In this document: positions 5,261 to 5,261 of the stretch, piece after piece
How the letters are laid out: each line of letters begins with the position of its first letter
Numbering within the stretch: the stretch's first letter is position 1
Source of the DNA: an uncultured Bacilli bacterium
GTDB lineage: Bacteria > Bacillota_I > Bacilli_A > RF39 > UBA660
Assembly (NCBI GenBank): GCA_947624535.1
Contig: CANQKU010000078.1
Coordinates: 1-5,261, forward strand
Direction of reading: 5' to 3'
DNA: 5,261 bases
Notes under the pieces: generated by a model
Told to the model about the DNA's origin: nothing
Seen by the model: only the letters and a program-made list of their open reading frames with translations
Database searches by the model: none
Translations under genes and position numbers: made by a program

Positions 5261-5261
5261 A

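Noticed and set aside
1..5261. Recoding of TGA as tryptophan, suggested by low G+C and the absence of TGA stops
   Set aside because: All genes read through cleanly in the standard code with TGG tryptophans, and seven stop codons are too few to infer anything.

Overview
The window is about 30% G+C by eye. All seven recognisable genes lie on the minus strand, so transcription runs from high to low coordinates. They use ordinary Shine-Dalgarno sites and stop at TAA or TAG, and tryptophan is encoded by TGG. GerE, SpoIIIAH and GerM together point to an endospore-forming (or recently spore-forming) low-GC Firmicute close to the Bacilli. The Cys-rich surface protein and the DUF5684/zinc-ribbon protein resemble families common in uncultured gut Bacilli. 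The lineage is inferred from these proteins; no taxonomic marker gene is present.

Layout in the direction of transcription. (1) 5261-4613: the 3' part of a Cys-rich secreted or surface protein that enters from beyond the window. Its last ~120 nt are about 48% G+C (58 of 120 bases) against 25% in the 60 bases just upstream, and encode a G-V-R-ending lectin-like tail. This looks like the variable region of a diversity-generating retroelement (DGR) target gene. A stem-loop with a 4-nt loop follows the stop codon. (2) 4530-2518: an extended -10 promoter drives a two-gene operon with a 1-nt stop/start overlap: a FabG-like short-chain dehydrogenase/reductase (SDR), then a PLP-dependent methionine gamma-lyase family protein (YnbB type). 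(3) 2471-1851: a small membrane protein (DUF5684 plus a C-terminal zinc ribbon) ending at a rho-independent terminator. (4) 1867-49: a sporulation cluster, spoIIIAH, then gerE, then gerM. These carry apparent mother-cell promoters: a sigma-E-like one before spoIIIAH, a sigma-K-like one before gerE and a weaker candidate before gerM. (5) 1-48: an A/T-only stem-loop and a perfect TTGACA box that probably belongs to the next gene outside the window.

How the genes work together. In Bacillus subtilis, SpoIIIAH (mother cell) pairs with SpoIIQ (forespore) to form the trans-envelope 'feeding tube', GerM helps assemble that platform, and GerE is the last mother-cell regulator, made under sigma-K. Here the three are adjacent. 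SpoIIIAH is separated from any spoIIIAA-AG genes, which are absent from the window. The SDR/YnbB pair looks like an independent metabolic operon.

The most notable item is the possible DGR variable region at 4616-4738. No reverse transcriptase or template repeat is in the window, so that reading rests on composition, position and protein architecture only.
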